Origin: Sporomusaceae bacterium UBA7701
Lineage (GTDB): Bacteria > Bacillota > Negativicutes > Sporomusales > UBA7701
NCBI GenBank assembly: GCA_002482545.1
Contig: DLGF01000024.1
Coordinates: forward strand, 325,259 to 344,324
Direction: 5' to 3'
Length of the DNA: 19,066 nucleotides
The position numbers and the translations under genes were made by a program. Under the pieces are notes generated by a model. The model had not been told where the DNA came from, did no database searches, and saw only the letters and a list, made by a program, of their open reading frames with translations. Within the stretch, counting starts at the first letter, position 1; each line of letters starts with the position of its first letter. Below are positions 1 through 6,937 of the stretch, one piece after another.

Positions 1-21
1 GCCGGGGGGTTTCTCATTTAA

Positions 22-240
22 TCACTTATTCAATTTAATGCCAACAGAACCTGCTGGCATTAAATTTATTTCTCTTTCTACACTTCCGATCAATTGGCCT
101 TTCCGGTCGCACACGCCAATGACCGGCGGCAACGCCTCGCTGTCCGCCAGGGTCAGCACATCCTGCTCGCTGTCCACTCTGGCAAGGATGTCCGGCTTTT
201 CATCGGCTTTGACCGGAATCATGATATCGATCATTTTCAT
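22..240 (-). CDS. Small hypothetical protein (72 aa)
   Basis: I do not recognise this protein. The start is the ATG at 240, because the ribosome binding site GGAGG lies 8 bases upstream of it; an in-frame GTG at 249 would overlap that site. The product begins MKMIDIMIPVK, has no signal peptide or membrane segment, and is mixed polar/hydrophobic. The stretch GVCDRKGQLIGSV loosely recalls the beta strands of a CBS domain, but it is too short to be a full one, so I give no function. A TATAAT-like -10 (reverse complement of 298-303) lies upstream but has no convincing -35. The gene is divergent from the ABC exporter operon. Good codon structure and the strong ribosome binding site argue that it is real. 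Confidence 0.6.
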   Translation of the reverse strand: MKMIDIMIPVKADEKPDILARVDSEQDVLTLADSEALPPVIGVCDRKGQLIGSVEREINLMPAGSVGIKLNK

Positions 241-628
241 CGGCGACACCTCCTATGGTGAGGTAATGTGGATAAGGTTCCGGATTTTCATTTGTTGATT
301 ATAGACTAGCGCACTTAAAAATAGATGTCCATAAATATCTCTTCGTCTCTTGCAAAAGCGGAAAAGGATGCCTTCCTGCCAGGAGCGCTCTTTTCCATTG
401 GCGAAACTTGTTTTATGTGTCCGCGCATCCGGGCCGTCCCGGCGGAATTCGCGGCAAATGGACGAATGGTAAAGCCGCCAGGAGAAAAATAGAGTCTTGT
501 AAAGAGGTCGACATATCTGTTCTGTAATGAGGGATGACGAGCGGAAGGGCACCGTCGAATTTGCGCACCAGCCCGCGATATGCCAGCTGCTACAAGGTTT
601 CACACCCGCCATACGTAGCAATCGCTTA
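241..628. other. Gene-poor intergenic region
   Basis: About 390 bases between the small minus-strand gene and the exporter promoter. Reading frames on the minus strand stay open for roughly 100-130 codons. They lack a ribosome binding site, are rich in Arg, Ser and Cys, and resemble no family I know. I see nothing functional here apart from a weak TATAAT-like box at 298-303 (-) that may serve the small gene. It may hold decayed coding sequence. Confidence 0.4.
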
Positions 629-657
629 TTGACAATGCAGGCCATTTTTTATATGAT
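629..657 (+). promoter_or_regulatory. Sigma-A promoter of the ABC exporter operon
   Basis: TTGACA at 629-634, a 17-base spacer, and TATGAT at 652-657: a near-consensus housekeeping promoter pointing towards the exporter genes. Its -10 box lies inside the left arm of the inverted repeat at 651-688, so a bound repressor would block it directly. The transcript would start near 664 and carry a leader of about 420 bases. Confidence 0.8.
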
Positions 658-688
658 ATTTACTGACCACGGTCAGTAAATATCATAT
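651..688. promoter_or_regulatory. Operator: perfect 18-bp inverted repeat
   Basis: Left arm ATATGATATTTACTGACC (651-668), spacer AC, and an exactly complementary right arm (671-688). The core ACTGACC-N2-GGTCAGT recurs, with one change, at 955-974. The site covers the -10 box and start region of the promoter. Its symmetry and place fit a TetR-family operator. The TetR gene at 4828-5454 is the obvious candidate, by inference from linkage. Confidence 0.75.
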
Positions 689-1083
689 ATCCTAATTAAT
701 GATTTACCGGCAGTATAAATCCTTTTCCATTGGCTTAAACTAAAAATTGCATTGCTACATTGTAAAAACTCGACATAGCCAGGGAACCTGCTGCTTTCCT
801 TCCGGTACCTGTTCTTGCCAGCCTCCTTCAACAGGAAGAAATCATGCGTATGGTTTTGTGCAGCCGAATCGTTTATGGGAATGCTTCTATCCGGAAACAG
901 CACCGAAATATTCCCTAAACGAAACGCGTAAGCCTGCGCATTTTTTTCGCCCATTAACTGACCTAGGTCGGTTATGGTCCAGTCAAATTCTATGAAAAGG
1001 ACGAATCCTATCCACTCCTTCATGACCGGAAACTTCACCATCGCCACGCCGCTTTAATTCTTGGTTTCTAGGAGGGTTAACCC
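689..1083 (+). other. Long leader / intergenic stretch before the exporter genes
   Basis: About 395 bases without a convincing gene. It holds the second operator-like repeat (955-974) and, just before the first exporter gene, the ribosome binding site TAGGAGGG. Open frames on both strands lack ribosome binding sites and a family signature. The length suggests either a second promoter or decayed sequence between the main promoter and the operon. Confidence 0.4.
955..974. promoter_or_regulatory. Second TetR-type operator-like repeat
   Basis: TAACTGACC-TA-GGTCGGTTA: arms of 9 bp with one mismatch. It shares the ACTGACC-N2-GGTC(A/G)GT core with the perfect repeat at 651-688. It lies 110 bases upstream of the TTG start of the first exporter gene. 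Two copies of one core in one leader support a common regulator. Confidence 0.65.
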
Positions 1084-2811
1084 TTGATAAACCTGCTGAA
1101 ATTTATCGCTCCATATAAAAAAAGAGTTATTGCAGGGCTATTGTTTTTATTTTTACAGGTGCTGGGAACCTTATACATCCCTACACTGACCGCCGCTATT
1201 GTAAACAACGGCATCGTGCCGGGCAACATGGATTATATATTGAATACCGGCGTGCTTATGATCCTGGTGGCAGCGTTGACGGGAGGGCTTTCGATTACCG
1301 CCACCTACCTGTCCACATCACTTGCAGCGTCCTTGGAGAGAGATATTCGCAACGCCCTGTTCCGGAAAACCCAGTCCTTTTCCGTCACTGATTTTCAGCG
1401 GTTCGGAACAGCTTCGATGATTACCAGAAGCACCAGCGATGTTATTCAGATCCAGCAGGCCTTCGCCATGATGATGGAAATGCTGCTGCCCGCGCCGCTC
1501 ATGACAATTGCCGCGCTGATGCTGGCCTTCGCCAAGGACCGTTTTCTGGCTTTGGTCATTATGGGAACCATGGCCCTGGTGATCATATTTGCAGCCATCG
1601 TCAGCCGGAAAGCCATGCCGATGTTTGTAGCGCTGCAAAGTTTAATTGACCAGATCAACCGTGTCCTCCGGGAAAACATCATTGGTGTAAGGGTCGTCCG
1701 AGCTTTCAACAGGGTTGATTACGAACGTCGGCGCATTGATAAGACCTTCACCGATTACGCCGGTACGGCGATCCGGGTAACCAAGATATTCGCCCTGATG
1801 ATGCCTGTCATCATGACCATGATGAATCTCTGCACGCTGCTCATCCTTTGGTTTGGCGGGAAAAGGGTCGGGTCGGGGCTGATGCAGATCGGCGACATCA
1901 TGGCGCTGGTGGAATACTCGCTGCTCATCCTGTTTTATCTGATTATGGGCATGATGGTGTTCATGATCATCCCGCGGGCGCAGGCCTGCGCCGCCAGGAT
2001 TCACGAGGTGCTCGATTTCAAGCCCGAGTTTGCCGGGCCGCCGCCGGCCGGTCAAAAATTTGAACGCAAGGCAAAGCTTGAATTCCGCCATGTGACCTTC
2101 CGCTATGCCGGCGCTGAAGAAGCCGTATTGAGCGATATCAGCTTCACTACCGGCGCAGGGCAGACAACGGCGATCATCGGCGGAACCGGTTCGGGAAAAT
2201 CCACGGTCGCGAGCCTGATCCCCCGCTTTTACGACATTCAGAGCGGAAACATCCTGATCGACGGAATCGACATTCGCAATTTGCCGCTAAGCGAATTGAG
2301 GCAAAAAATCGGCTATGTCCCGCAAAAAGCCTTTTTATTCAGCGGCACGATCGCCGATAACCTGCGGCACGGCAAGAAAAACGCCTCCCTGGAGGAGCTC
2401 CGCCACGCAGCCCGGATTGCCCAGATTGACGACTTCATCAACGGACTGGACCAGACTTATGACGCTCCGGTCGCCCAGGGAGGCGGCAATTTCTCCGGCG
2501 GTCAGAAACAACGGCTTTCCATCGCCCGGGCCATCGTCAAAAAGCCCCAGATTTACGTCTTTGACGATAGTTTTTCCGCCCTGGATTTCAAAACAGACGC
2601 CCAGTTAAGGAAGGCATTAAAACACGAGGTGCGCGATGCCGCTGTCATTCTGGTGGCGCAACGAATCAGTACGATCATGGACGCAGATCAAATTATCGTA
2701 CTGGATGACGGGCGCATCGCAGGCATCGGCATCCATCGGGAACTGATGGATAGCTGCCTGGTGTATCAACAAATCGCCCATTCCCAGCTAAGCAGGGAGG
2801 AGTTGGCGTGA
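1084..2811 (+). CDS. Heterodimeric ABC exporter, subunit 1 (degenerate-site half, BmrC/TM287-like)
   Basis: A 575-residue half-transporter: an N-terminal six-helix exporter domain (about residues 1-300) followed by an ATPase domain. Walker A GGTGSGKST lies near residue 366, signature FSGGQ near 470 and Walker B VFDDS near 492. The usual catalytic Glu after Walker B is Asp (DD instead of DE), and the switch His is Gln (VAQRIST). Both changes are the hallmark of the non-hydrolysing half in heterodimeric exporters such as BmrCD or TM287/288. The start is TTG at 1084, 7 bases after TAGGAGGG. Its GTG/TGA overlap with the next gene implies coupled translation of the partner. Likely role: drug or lipid-like substrate export across the cytoplasmic membrane; the substrate cannot be read from the sequence. 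Confidence 0.93.
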   Translation: MINLLKFIAPYKKRVIAGLLFLFLQVLGTLYIPTLTAAIVNNGIVPGNMDYILNTGVLMILVAALTGGLSITATYLSTSLAASLERDIRNALFRKTQSFSVTDFQRFGTASMITRSTSDVIQIQQAFAMMMEMLLPAPLMTIAALMLAFAKDRFLALVIMGTMALVIIFAAIVSRKAMPMFVALQSLIDQINRVLRENIIGVRVVRAFNRVDYERRRIDKTFTDYAGTAIRVTKIFALMMPVIMTMMNLCTLLILWFGGKRVGSGLMQIGDIMALVEYSLLILFYLIMGMMVFMIIPRAQACAARIHEVLDFKPEFAGPPPAGQKFERKAKLEFRHVTFRYAGAEEAVLSDISFTTGAGQTTAIIGGTGSGKSTVASLIPRFYDIQSGNILIDGIDIRNLPLSELRQKIGYVPQKAFLFSGTIADNLRHGKKNASLEELRHAARIAQIDDFINGLDQTYDAPVAQGGGNFSGGQKQRLSIARAIVKKPQIYVFDDSFSALDFKTDAQLRKALKHEVRDAAVILVAQRISTIMDADQIIVLDDGRIAGIGIHRELMDSCLVYQQIAHSQLSREELA

Positions 2812-4643
2812 GTATGGAAAGAGACAACCTGGAAAACGATGTGTTCCACATGCTGGACAACATGCCTGCAGGAAAAGCGAAAAATGTCAAAGGTACGGCG
2901 GCGCGTCTCTTAAAACAGCTATACCGGCAGAAATGGCAATTGATCGCGGCTTTCGTCTGCATCCTGTTCGGCTCCGCCTTTACCCTCGCCGCCCCCCTGA
3001 TCATTGGCCAGGCGATCAACCTGATCTATGAGGGCATTATTTCCGGTCGTCCTTTCGAAGTGAATGTCGGCACGCTGGGCAACATTATGCTGACCCTGCT
3101 GACGCTGTATCTTTTTAGCGCCGTATTTTCCTATTTGCAGGAATTCACTTTGGCCGGCGTTGCCCAAAAGCTCACTCTTTCCTTGCGGGAAAAGGTCAGT
3201 GAAAAATTAACCCGGCTCCCCCTCCGCTACTATGATCAGCATAAAAAGGGAGATATCCTCAGCCGGGCAACCAATGACCTGGACAAGGTCGCCAGTACGC
3301 TGGAAGACGGTTTGCTGCAGTTTTTCAGCGCGACAGTAAGCATTGTCGGCTCCTTCGCCCTGATGCTGGCGATCAGTCCGCGGCTTACCTCGATCGCCCT
3401 GGCGACAGTGTCCGTCAGCATGGCGGCGGCCACCTGGATCGCCCGGAAAACGCAGCGCTATTACGCGGAAAACCAGAAAGCACTGGGAGAAATGAACGGC
3501 ACGATTGAAGAGGCGTTTACCGGCCATCAGGTCATCAAGGCTTTCAATATGGAGCAAGCCGCCATCCGGAATGTGGAGGCGCTCAACCAGGCCCTTTACC
3601 AGGCCGGCAGAAAGGCGCAATTTATCACCTATGCGGTGGACCCGGCAATTCGTTTATGCAACCAAATCGGTTATATCTTAATTGCCGTGCAGGGTGCGCT
3701 ATTGGTCACGCAGGGCAGGATATCCATCGGCAACATCCAGGCTTTTTTCCAATATGTCAATCAAGCTTCGGAGCCGCTCACGCAACTTGCCCACATTGTT
3801 AATTCCATGCAGGGAGCCATTGCGGCGGCGGAACGGGTCTTTGTGTTTCTGGATGAGGAGGAGGAAGCCCCCGATCCCCCGAACCCGCGGGAGATTTCTT
3901 TGCCCCAGGGGAATGTTTCCTTCGAGCATGTGCGGTTCGGGTATCAGGACGGCGCCGCTCTGATGAACGATATCAACTTCCGGGTAAAGGCCGGCGATAA
4001 AATTGCGATAGTCGGCCCCACCGGCGCGGGCAAGACGACCCTGATCAATCTGCTGATGCGGTTTTATGAGCTGCAGGACGGGAAAATCACCATTGACGGG
4101 ATAAATATTACCGAAATGAGCCGCAGCCGGCTGCGCTCGCTGCTGGGCATGGTCCTGCAGGATACCTGGCTGTTCGGCGGGACCATCGAGGAAAATATTG
4201 CCTACAGCCGGGAAAATGCGACCAGCCAGGAAGTGATCCAAGCCGCCAAAGCCGCCCGGGCGGACCATTTCATCCGGACGCTGCCCGCAGGTTATCAAAC
4301 GAGCCTGGATGACGAGGCGGCCAATATCTCCCAAGGCCAGCGCCAGCTGCTCACCATTGCCAGGGCCCTTCTGGCCGACCCCGCCATCCTGATCCTGGAT
4401 GAAGCCACCTCCAGTGTGGATACCCGCACCGAGCTCGAAATCCAAAAAGCGATGGCAACGCTGATGAAAGGCAGAACCAGCTTCATCATTGCCCACCGGC
4501 TCTCCACCGTCCGGGATGCCGACCATATCCTGGTGATGAAGAGCGGCACGATCATCGAACAGGGGACGCACACCGAGCTGATGAAGCAAAACAGCTTTTA
4601 CGCCGATTTGTACAACAGCCAGTTTGCCTCAACCGCAGTATAG
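2808..4643 (+). CDS. Heterodimeric ABC exporter, subunit 2 (catalytic half, BmrD/TM288-like)
   Basis: A 611-residue half-transporter with an N-terminal extension of about 40 residues, a six-helix domain and an ATPase domain. Walker A GPTGAGKTT (about residue 404), Walker B LILDEATSSVD (about 528) and switch motif IAHRLSTV are canonical, so this half carries the catalytic Glu and His. Its signature is degenerate, ISQGQ in place of LSGGQ. It therefore pairs with the degenerate Walker B of subunit 1 to make one dead site, and the dimer keeps one competent site. The GTG start overlaps the stop of the previous gene by 4 bases and follows GGGAGGAG. A terminator comes right after the stop. Role: the obligate partner of the 1084-2811 product. 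Confidence 0.93.
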   Translation: MSMERDNLENDVFHMLDNMPAGKAKNVKGTAARLLKQLYRQKWQLIAAFVCILFGSAFTLAAPLIIGQAINLIYEGIISGRPFEVNVGTLGNIMLTLLTLYLFSAVFSYLQEFTLAGVAQKLTLSLREKVSEKLTRLPLRYYDQHKKGDILSRATNDLDKVASTLEDGLLQFFSATVSIVGSFALMLAISPRLTSIALATVSVSMAAATWIARKTQRYYAENQKALGEMNGTIEEAFTGHQVIKAFNMEQAAIRNVEALNQALYQAGRKAQFITYAVDPAIRLCNQIGYILIAVQGALLVTQGRISIGNIQAFFQYVNQASEPLTQLAHIVNSMQGAIAAAERVFVFLDEEEEAPDPPNPREISLPQGNVSFEHVRFGYQDGAALMNDINFRVKAGDKIAIVGPTGAGKTTLINLLMRFYELQDGKITIDGINITEMSRSRLRSLLGMVLQDTWLFGGTIEENIAYSRENATSQEVIQAAKAARADHFIRTLPAGYQTSLDDEAANISQGQRQLLTIARALLADPAILILDEATSSVDTRTELEIQKAMATLMKGRTSFIIAHRLSTVRDADHILVMKSGTIIEQGTHTELMKQNSFYADLYNSQFASTAV

Positions 4644-4677
4644 AAAAGGCCGTCTCCCCGCGGGAAATGGCCTTTTC
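4643..4677 (+). terminator. Stem-loop after the ABC exporter genes
   Basis: GAAAAGGCC (4643-4651) pairs with GGCCTTTTC (4669-4677), with an inner TCCC/GGGA pairing. The T-run is part of the stem, so termination may be partial, and some read-through into tetR is possible. Confidence 0.65.
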
Positions 4678-4827
4678 AGAAACGTTCTCGACCCTTTATC
4701 GGCACAACTGATGATTACTTTTTTTCTTTGGCCAGGTCTACCGTTCCTTTATATAAGCGTTACCGAGGTCAGCAATGCTGCGGCTTGGCAATGAGCTAAC
4801 GGATAATACGGCTTACTTAGTCAGGAG

Positions 4828-5454
4828 GTGCTGGTTATCACTAGAGTCAGAAAAGATCCCGAAGTCCGGCGGACCGAGTTGATCGATGCGGCCTTGGAGC
4901 TCTTTTGCTCCGCCGGCTACGAAAAAACCATGATCACTGATATTGTCAAAAAAGCCGGCGTAGCCAAGGGAACCTTCTACTACTACTTCCCCACGAAAGA
5001 AGCCGTTTTGGAAGCCATCTGCACCCGCTGGGACACCGAACTGGCCGCTTCCTTCCGGTTGAAAGGCCGCCAGGGCACCGCATTAAGCAAACTGCAGGCC
5101 TTTATTTTGCAACTGACTTTTCCCGGTCAGCTTGACGTTCTTTTCGACAAGCTATGGGAGGAGAAACAATTCAACTTGCTTTACCAAATCTGGCAGCAGG
5201 AGACGGAAACCGTCTTTAATCCGCTGCTTGCCGACCTGATTCGGCAGGGAAATCGGGAAGGAACCATGCATGCGGCTTGTATAAACGAAACCCTTGTTTT
5301 TTTCTGGAGTACGCTGGAGTGCTTGTGGGAAGCCCTGTATCTCCGGGAGCCTTCCGAAGTCCTTCGCAATAAGGTAAAAATCGCCGAAGCCATATTGGAA
5401 CGAATTCTGGGGATTGAGGAAGGAGCGCTCCAATTATCCGTTGCCTGGCCGTAG
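4828..5454 (+). CDS. TetR-family transcriptional regulator
   Basis: About 208 residues. The N-terminal TetR DNA-binding domain (about residues 12-60) shows RRTELIDAALELFCSAGYEKT and the recognition-helix signature VAKGTFYYYFPTKEAVL. The C-terminal ligand domain is helical and not assignable. It lies 184 bases after the exporter genes on the same strand and is the likely repressor acting on the repeats at 651-688 and 955-974 (inference). The start is uncertain: the GTG at 4828 overlaps the only good ribosome binding site, AGGAGGTG (4823-4830), and no ATG, GTG or TTG lies in frame at normal spacing after it. The true start may be a rare codon a few residues in. A half-site GGTCAG occurs at 4767-4772. 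Confidence 0.9.
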   Translation: MLVITRVRKDPEVRRTELIDAALELFCSAGYEKTMITDIVKKAGVAKGTFYYYFPTKEAVLEAICTRWDTELAASFRLKGRQGTALSKLQAFILQLTFPGQLDVLFDKLWEEKQFNLLYQIWQQETETVFNPLLADLIRQGNREGTMHAACINETLVFFWSTLECLWEALYLREPSEVLRNKVKIAEAILERILGIEEGALQLSVAWP

Positions 5455-5525
5455 GAATTGCCTGGAAACGGCGCAGTCCTTTCACTCCGCAGCCGACGCC
5501 ACCGAGCCGGCCAGCGGTGCAGGAA

Positions 5526-5556
5526 GGAAAGTCATGAGGCGGCCTCATGACTTTCC
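5526..5556. repeat. Perfect 15-bp inverted repeat
   Basis: GGAAAGTCATGAGGC (5526-5540), one-base spacer G, and the exact complement (5542-5556). It lies between the convergent tetR and the FMN-lipoprotein gene. There is no T-run on either side (C-rich on one, A/G-rich on the other), so it is not a classic terminator. It may be a protein-binding palindrome or an RNA hairpin stabilising the tetR mRNA 3' end. Nothing else in 5455-5676 is recognisable. Confidence 0.75.
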
Positions 5557-5676
5557 CCCAAGACGGCGCGAGCCGAAGGGGCAGCCTATTAAGCCGCCGA
5601 TCCTCCGGCCTTGATCTGCGCATCCGCCCGAGGCGGTACGGTGCACCTATTCTCCATTTATAGCGCGCGGCTTCAT

Positions 5677-5716
5677 AAAAAACTCCTTATCATACCAATA
5701 GGATAAGGAGTTTTTT
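5677..5716. terminator. Bidirectional terminator between convergent operons
   Basis: AAAAAACTCCTTATC (5677-5691) and GATAAGGAGTTTTTT (5702-5716) form a 15-bp stem with a 10-base loop. It has A-runs and T-runs on both sides, so it can stop the tetR transcript (+) and the iron operon transcript (-). Confidence 0.9.
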
Positions 5717-5798
5717 CAGTCCATGATAAGTTAATCCTTTGTTTCTAATCTTCCTGTCCCCTGCGCAAAGATTTTTTCAGCTGTCCCCAACTCGCGCG

Positions 5799-6254
5799 CT
5801 ACTTGGCGTCCGCCGGCGCGGCCTGCTGGAGCGCCTTGCCTGCCGCTTCGCCAAACATCCGGTGCGAAACCGTGGCCCCGGATATCGCGTCAATCGCCGC
5901 CGGATTCTGCGTTTCCACCAGCTTGGCCGGATAGGTCGCCGAAGCTTTCAGCGCATGCTGCGCTTTATTGTAAAATTCCTGGTTTTCAATCTTACCGTTG
6001 GTTTTGCCGTAATCTTCATCCTTGATTGTGCCGTCTTTTTTTATTTCCTTGTAATCGGCCTTGACGATCCGCCCCTGTTCAACGACCAGCGTGATTTCCC
6101 CCACCGCGCCCCGGTCGTCCGCACTGCTCCGGGCCGTATAGGAGCCGTCTTTGTAACTTTTTGCCGCCGGGCTCGTTTCTTTGGTTCCGCTGCAGCCGGT
6201 CAGCAGGCCGGCGGCCAGCATGCCCGCGGCCAGCCAGGTGATCCATTTACGCAT
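5799..6254 (-). CDS. FMN-binding domain lipoprotein (covalent flavin carrier)
   Basis: 151 residues with a lipoprotein signal peptide ending in lipobox LTGC (Cys21), so it is anchored outside the cytoplasmic membrane. The rest is an FMN_bind domain (residues about 36-145). Its motif DAISGATVS (122-130) matches the D-x-x-S/T-G-A-T/S pattern to which ApbE attaches FMN covalently, probably at Thr128. Such domains carry electrons outside the cell, as in PplA or the RnfG and NqrC subunits. It is the last gene of the iron operon, 13 bases after the ATPase gene, with ribosome binding site GGAGGG. I infer that it supplies electrons for reducing or releasing iron at the P19/FTR1 machinery. No ApbE gene is in the window. 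Confidence 0.9.
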   Translation of the reverse strand: MRKWITWLAAGMLAAGLLTGCSGTKETSPAAKSYKDGSYTARSSADDRGAVGEITLVVEQGRIVKADYKEIKKDGTIKDEDYGKTNGKIENQEFYNKAQHALKASATYPAKLVETQNPAAIDAISGATVSHRMFGEAAGKALQQAAPADAK

Positions 6255-6267
6255 TCATAACCCTCCT

Positions 6268-6924
6268 TTACTCAATCAAACGCCCCTGCTCCAGGCACAG
6301 GTTCCGATCGGTCCTGCCTGCCAAGCCCGGATCATGGGTCACTAAAATAAGGCCCGTGCCTCTCCCGCAAGTTTCCAGCAGGCTGTCGGCCACTTCGGCG
6401 GCGGCGGCCGGATCGAGATCATTGGTCGGTTCATCCGCCAGGATGACTTTGGGACTCAAAAGCAGGGCCCGGGCGAGCGCCACCCGCCTCAGTTGCCCGA
6501 GGCTCAGTTCCTGCGGCCGATAATCGAGACGCTGCGCCAAGCCAAACCGGACCAGCAGTTCCTGCGCCCGCGCCGCGGCCGCCTTTCCCTCGCGGGTCAG
6601 CCAGGCCGGAACCATGACATTTTCCAGGGCGGTGAGGGAATGAATCAGCCTCGCCCGCTGGAAAACAAAGCCGAAGTGGGCGGCGCGCAGCGCGGTCTGC
6701 TGCCGGGGCTCCAAGCCGCCGGTATCCTGCCCGTCAATGAGCACCGTTCCGGAAGTCGCCTGCTGCAGTAAGCCGATGATGGACAGCAGCGTGGTTTTGC
6801 CGCCGCCGGATGGTCCGGTAATCGCCAAAGCCTGGCCCGGCGCCAATGCCAGCGAAACATCGTTCAAAATCCGCTCCTCACCGTAGCATTTGCTGACCTG
6901 CCGCACTTCTAGCAGATAGTTCAT
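6268..6924 (-). CDS. ABC transporter ATPase, LolD/MacB-type (second module)
   Basis: 218 residues. Walker A GPSGGGKTT lies near residue 39, the Q-loop follows in FGFVFQRA, and Walker B is VILADEPTNDLD. The signature is LSLGQ rather than LSGGQ/E, a clear deviation in this otherwise well-kept ATPase. The switch His is in LVTHD. It belongs to the lipoprotein-release/MacB class that works with FtsX-type permeases, and its partner is the permease gene immediately upstream (6938-8137), 13 bases away. The start is ATG 6924 after GGAGAT. Probable role: powering the extracytoplasmic movement of that permease as part of the iron system (inference from context). Confidence 0.9.
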   Translation of the reverse strand: MNYLLEVRQVSKCYGEERILNDVSLALAPGQALAITGPSGGGKTTLLSIIGLLQQATSGTVLIDGQDTGGLEPRQQTALRAAHFGFVFQRARLIHSLTALENVMVPAWLTREGKAAAARAQELLVRFGLAQRLDYRPQELSLGQLRRVALARALLLSPKVILADEPTNDLDPAAAAEVADSLLETCGRGTGLILVTHDPGLAGRTDRNLCLEQGRLIE

Positions 6925-6937
6925 GGGTATCTCCCTT

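Noticed and set aside
253..645. 130-codon minus-strand frame
   Set aside because: No ribosome binding site, odd composition rich in Arg/Ser/Cys, no family resemblance, and the competing frames are equally open.
673..1047. 124-codon minus-strand frame in the exporter leader
   Set aside because: It runs through both operator-like repeats, has no good ribosome binding site, and resembles no family; probably chance or decayed sequence.
3699..4589. 296-codon frame antisense to the second ABC subunit
   Set aside because: Shadow of a well-conserved ABC gene; composition rich in Gly/Gln/His as expected for an antisense frame.
4643..4827. Dedicated promoter and operator for tetR
   Set aside because: TATATAA-like boxes and one GGTCAG half-site exist, but no -35/-10 pair or full palindrome is convincing.
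5755..5788. Two CTGTCCCC copies 26 bases apart near the FMN lipoprotein 3' end
   Set aside because: They recall GGGGACAG-type dispersed repeats, but two 8-base copies are too little to call a repeat element.
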